A program made the position numbers and the translations under genes. The notes beneath the pieces are model-generated. The model saw only the letters and a list, made by a program, of their open reading frames with translations. It was not told where the DNA came from and searched no databases. Source: Aplysia californica (Eukaryota; Mollusca; Gastropoda; Aplysiida; Aplysiidae). From it: a stretch of 64,000 nt of DNA. The stretch lies in the NCBI RefSeq assembly GCF_000002075.1, contig NW_004797528.1, forward strand, positions 623,638 through 687,637, given 5' to 3'. Positions 61,192 through 64,000 of the stretch are shown here, piece by piece. The number at the start of each line of letters is the position of its first letter. Positions within the stretch are counted from its first letter, which is position 1.

Positions 61192-64000
61192 TCAAAAAGA
61201 TCTGAAGAATACAATAGAATCTGAACGAATCTAGTAATACAAAGACAAAAAGACATGATGAAATCAACAATATAAATTTTATTGGACAAGGTTTAATTAA
61301 GCAGAGCAGACAGGTGATAACGTCTGCTGATTACACCAATGCTGCTCAAACCCTCAGGGTGAGAACAACAAACAGCAGACAGATATCGACCCATCATCAG
61401 TGGTTTCGTTCTCTCTGTCACTGCCAACAAAGAAGTCACATGTGGACAGACAGCTTCCAGAAATGCATCACTCAGCTACCAGGGTGAAACAAACTTGTGA
61501 TTGTGACAGCTACCGTATGATTGAAATTCAAATATATAGCCATGGCGGTTCAGTTAAAACCTACACAATGTTACGCCTTTTGAACCAGAAAAAGGGTGTT
61601 TGCAGCTGCCCTTTATACCAGAAAAAAGGGTGTTTGCAGCTGCTGCTCTTTTTATGGCCCTTTGGACCAGAAAAACGGTGTTTGCAGCTGCACTATAAGG
61701 AAAGTATAACTTGGCCTTGGGACCTTGGAAAAAAAAAAAAGCACACATTGAGACTTAGTGTTAGCTCTATTTGAGTAAAGACAAGTTTTTATTCTGCACA
61801 CATCAAGTCTAAATCCTTCCCTCACCGATAGAAATAGAATCTATACTTAAACATTCAGTGCTCTAGTACCTGTTAACAGAGACCCTTACATTTCAGAAAG
61901 AAAATTTACTTTAAAAAACCCAAAACAAAACAACAACAACCCAACCCTATATCAAATAATACAGGCGCCCACAAAGGATACATACATTTGTTTGCATTTC
62001 TTAAAAAAAACCCAACAACCCAAGTCTTATTCACTTAAGACAGAATTCCACACCCAACCCTTCTTTGACATGCTCTAAAAGCTGGGAACTTCTGGAACCC
62101 CCCCCCCCCCAAATATCACACGATATCTAACACAAGCCTTTTATGTTACCCCCTCCCCCAACACACGAATTGGGTATTACATCCATCTAACCATCTACTA
62201 ATCCCACCCTTGATACACAAAGCCTACATTCCAACTGGTAAAGAAAGGAACAGAAAACCCGAAAACATGTCTACAAGATAAGAATCATGAATCTGTTCCC
62301 AGGAGAGGGCCCCCCCCCCCAAAAAAAAACAACAACAACCCAACAACCTAGCACATAGGAATTTCTTACATAGCGGGACCCTGAGAAAACATTACATTGC
62401 CAAGAACAAGCCCTTTGATCTACCAAATATTTAATGCAAAAACTAGATTTACCACAAGCACACCTAACAATATACTGCTAATTAACACAGACGCAAAATT
62501 AAAAAGTAAGGTACATCATGAACTTAAACTGCTTTGCAGTCAGCCACATTAGTCTCTCCTCAAAAGAAATCATAAAAGGTTATGTTTTCCAATAGCTAAA
62601 GTTGACAATTTTAACGTTTACCCCTGGAATCCTGAATAAAACTACCATAATTTATTTTGCAAAATGTGGTGCTGGCAACTAATTCATTGGAATATGATGT
62701 TTATTATTTTCCATTAACATATAATATCAAACATACAAGTAAAGCAGCAAAGGCATGCACACTTGTTCTCATATGACTTGTATACATTTTGCAGTCACTA
62801 AAACTCCACAAATGATATTTCACGAGTCAACAATGGTTTTAAGGCCATGGACACCAAACACAGGGACTGAAGCCAAAATGAAAAAAATAAATAAAAAAAT
62901 AATCAAGCTTGGGCATAAATTTTAAAACTTGTGCAACAATGAAAGTTTGATGTGACAGATGAAAATTTCGCACATGATGGAATTACTGTCACCTGACCCT
63001 AGTCCCTCCCCTCACAAAAGAAAAAACAAAAACAATTTCAATGATACCTTAATTCAAAGATCAGTAATTCTACTTGGAAGACAATACTGATAAGACGTCT
63101 GCTTAAACATTACCGAATAGATTTGAACTGTGCAGCATCAATTAAACCTTGCCACACAAACCTGTATCACTTATGACCTATGTAGAAGAATGAAAAGGGA
63201 GAAAACGAACAAAGAGGCGAGAGGCCTCACTTATATTATCACATTGCTGCCCCAAAGCTTACTAGAACTTGGCTGCTTCAGTCAATGGGAACAACTTTAA
63301 CAAGTCTATACAACAAAACAAAGAAAAACAACAATAGAAATCATAACCCTCTGGGCTGTCAAACAACTTCTCTGACAAACTTCAAGGTTCAGACAGATAC
63401 CTTCTCCCTGTTGCAAAAGATGGCATACATTCACTTGTATTACATGTGCACAAACTTGGCGTGAGTCAGCAAACAAAAACATTTGATAATTTCAGCAGTG
63501 CCCATATCAGTCTAAAAGCCAAATATGCAAAACCATTTAATAATGAAATTCCAATCACTGTTTTGTATCCTTGACTACCAAGTCTCTCACCAGAGCCTCC
63601 ACACACTAACCAAAAAGCAAGTACCGCCACCATTACACACAAATTGCGTACATAATATTTTTGCTAAATGAATGTCACCCCATCCCAACATGTCTAACGG
63701 TGGAACAAGTGGCGAGTTTGAATTTAGAAAGAACTATCAGCCAGTGACACACAACATACATGCTAACAATTACTGTATAATTCAATATCAAAACTACTTT
63801 TGATACGGCACATTTGGAGTAAACTTTTCAAATTCTTTTGGGGGGGGGGGAAGAAAGAAATGTTTATCAAAACATATTTTGCTGCTCATTCAAGTGGGGC
63901 ACCTAATTATTAATAGAAATGGCAAATTCAATTTCTCCATAAAATACTCTGGTATCAAAAGAGACAATCTATGTTTTAGGATTCTATTTTAAACACGTGT
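61192..64000. other. Low-repeat AT-rich region; possible 3' UTR of a further minus-strand gene
   Basis: No coding exon found. Minus-strand AATAAA hexamers lie at 61278-61283 and 61788-61793, and the sequence to the right edge lacks the interspersed families common elsewhere. 61575-61695 has three copies of ACCAGAAAAANGGTGTTTGC. The 3' UTR reading is a guess. Confidence 0.3.

Overview
The window is AT-rich, intron-rich animal DNA with heavy mobile-element and microsatellite content. The two host genes resemble animal orthologues most closely, and the abundance of SINEs and short inverted-repeat transposons suggests a marine invertebrate, most likely a gastropod mollusc (inference; no species marker is visible). 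No bacterial-style genes, rRNA, intact tRNA genes or CRISPR arrays were seen.

Two protein-coding genes are supported, both on the minus strand. The left one (13160 down to 2048, continuing past the left edge) is a C2H2 zinc-finger gene resembling ZNF236. Nine coding exons join in phase and give 400 residues with nine fingers. The right one (55787 down to 25971) is complete: 27 coding exons join in phase into a 1232-residue orthologue of ANKRD27/VARP, the VPS9-domain ankyrin-repeat protein of endosomal sorting. The N-terminal domain, VPS9 Rab-GEF domain, two ankyrin blocks and both CHPLCxCxxC zinc microdomains that bind retromer VPS29 in mammals are recognisable.

Layout: 1-2.0 kb, downstream intron of the zinc-finger gene; 2.0-13.2 kb, its exons and introns with TA-flanked and TTAA-flanked non-autonomous transposons; 13.2-26 kb, intergenic, with two LINE fragments and a cluster of tRNA-derived SINEs; 26-55.8 kb, ANKRD27, whose introns hold about fifteen copies of one ~175-bp SINE, six copies of a 180-bp inverted-repeat element, piggyBac-like MITEs and several minisatellites; 55.8-61.3 kb, intergenic repeats; 61.3-64 kb, low-repeat AT-rich sequence that may be the 3' UTR of a further minus-strand gene.

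The most notable observations are repeats that copied splice sites in ANKRD27. A ten-copy 42-bp minisatellite carries the exon 24 acceptor plus its first 16 coding bases, and each decoy leads to an in-frame stop. A TTAA-type MITE end next to exon 19 is triplicated together with a donor-like sequence. Also notable are paired (compensatory) changes in a hairpin of the main SINE, and CU-rich tracts upstream of three frame-preserving exons at the 5' end of ANKRD27.
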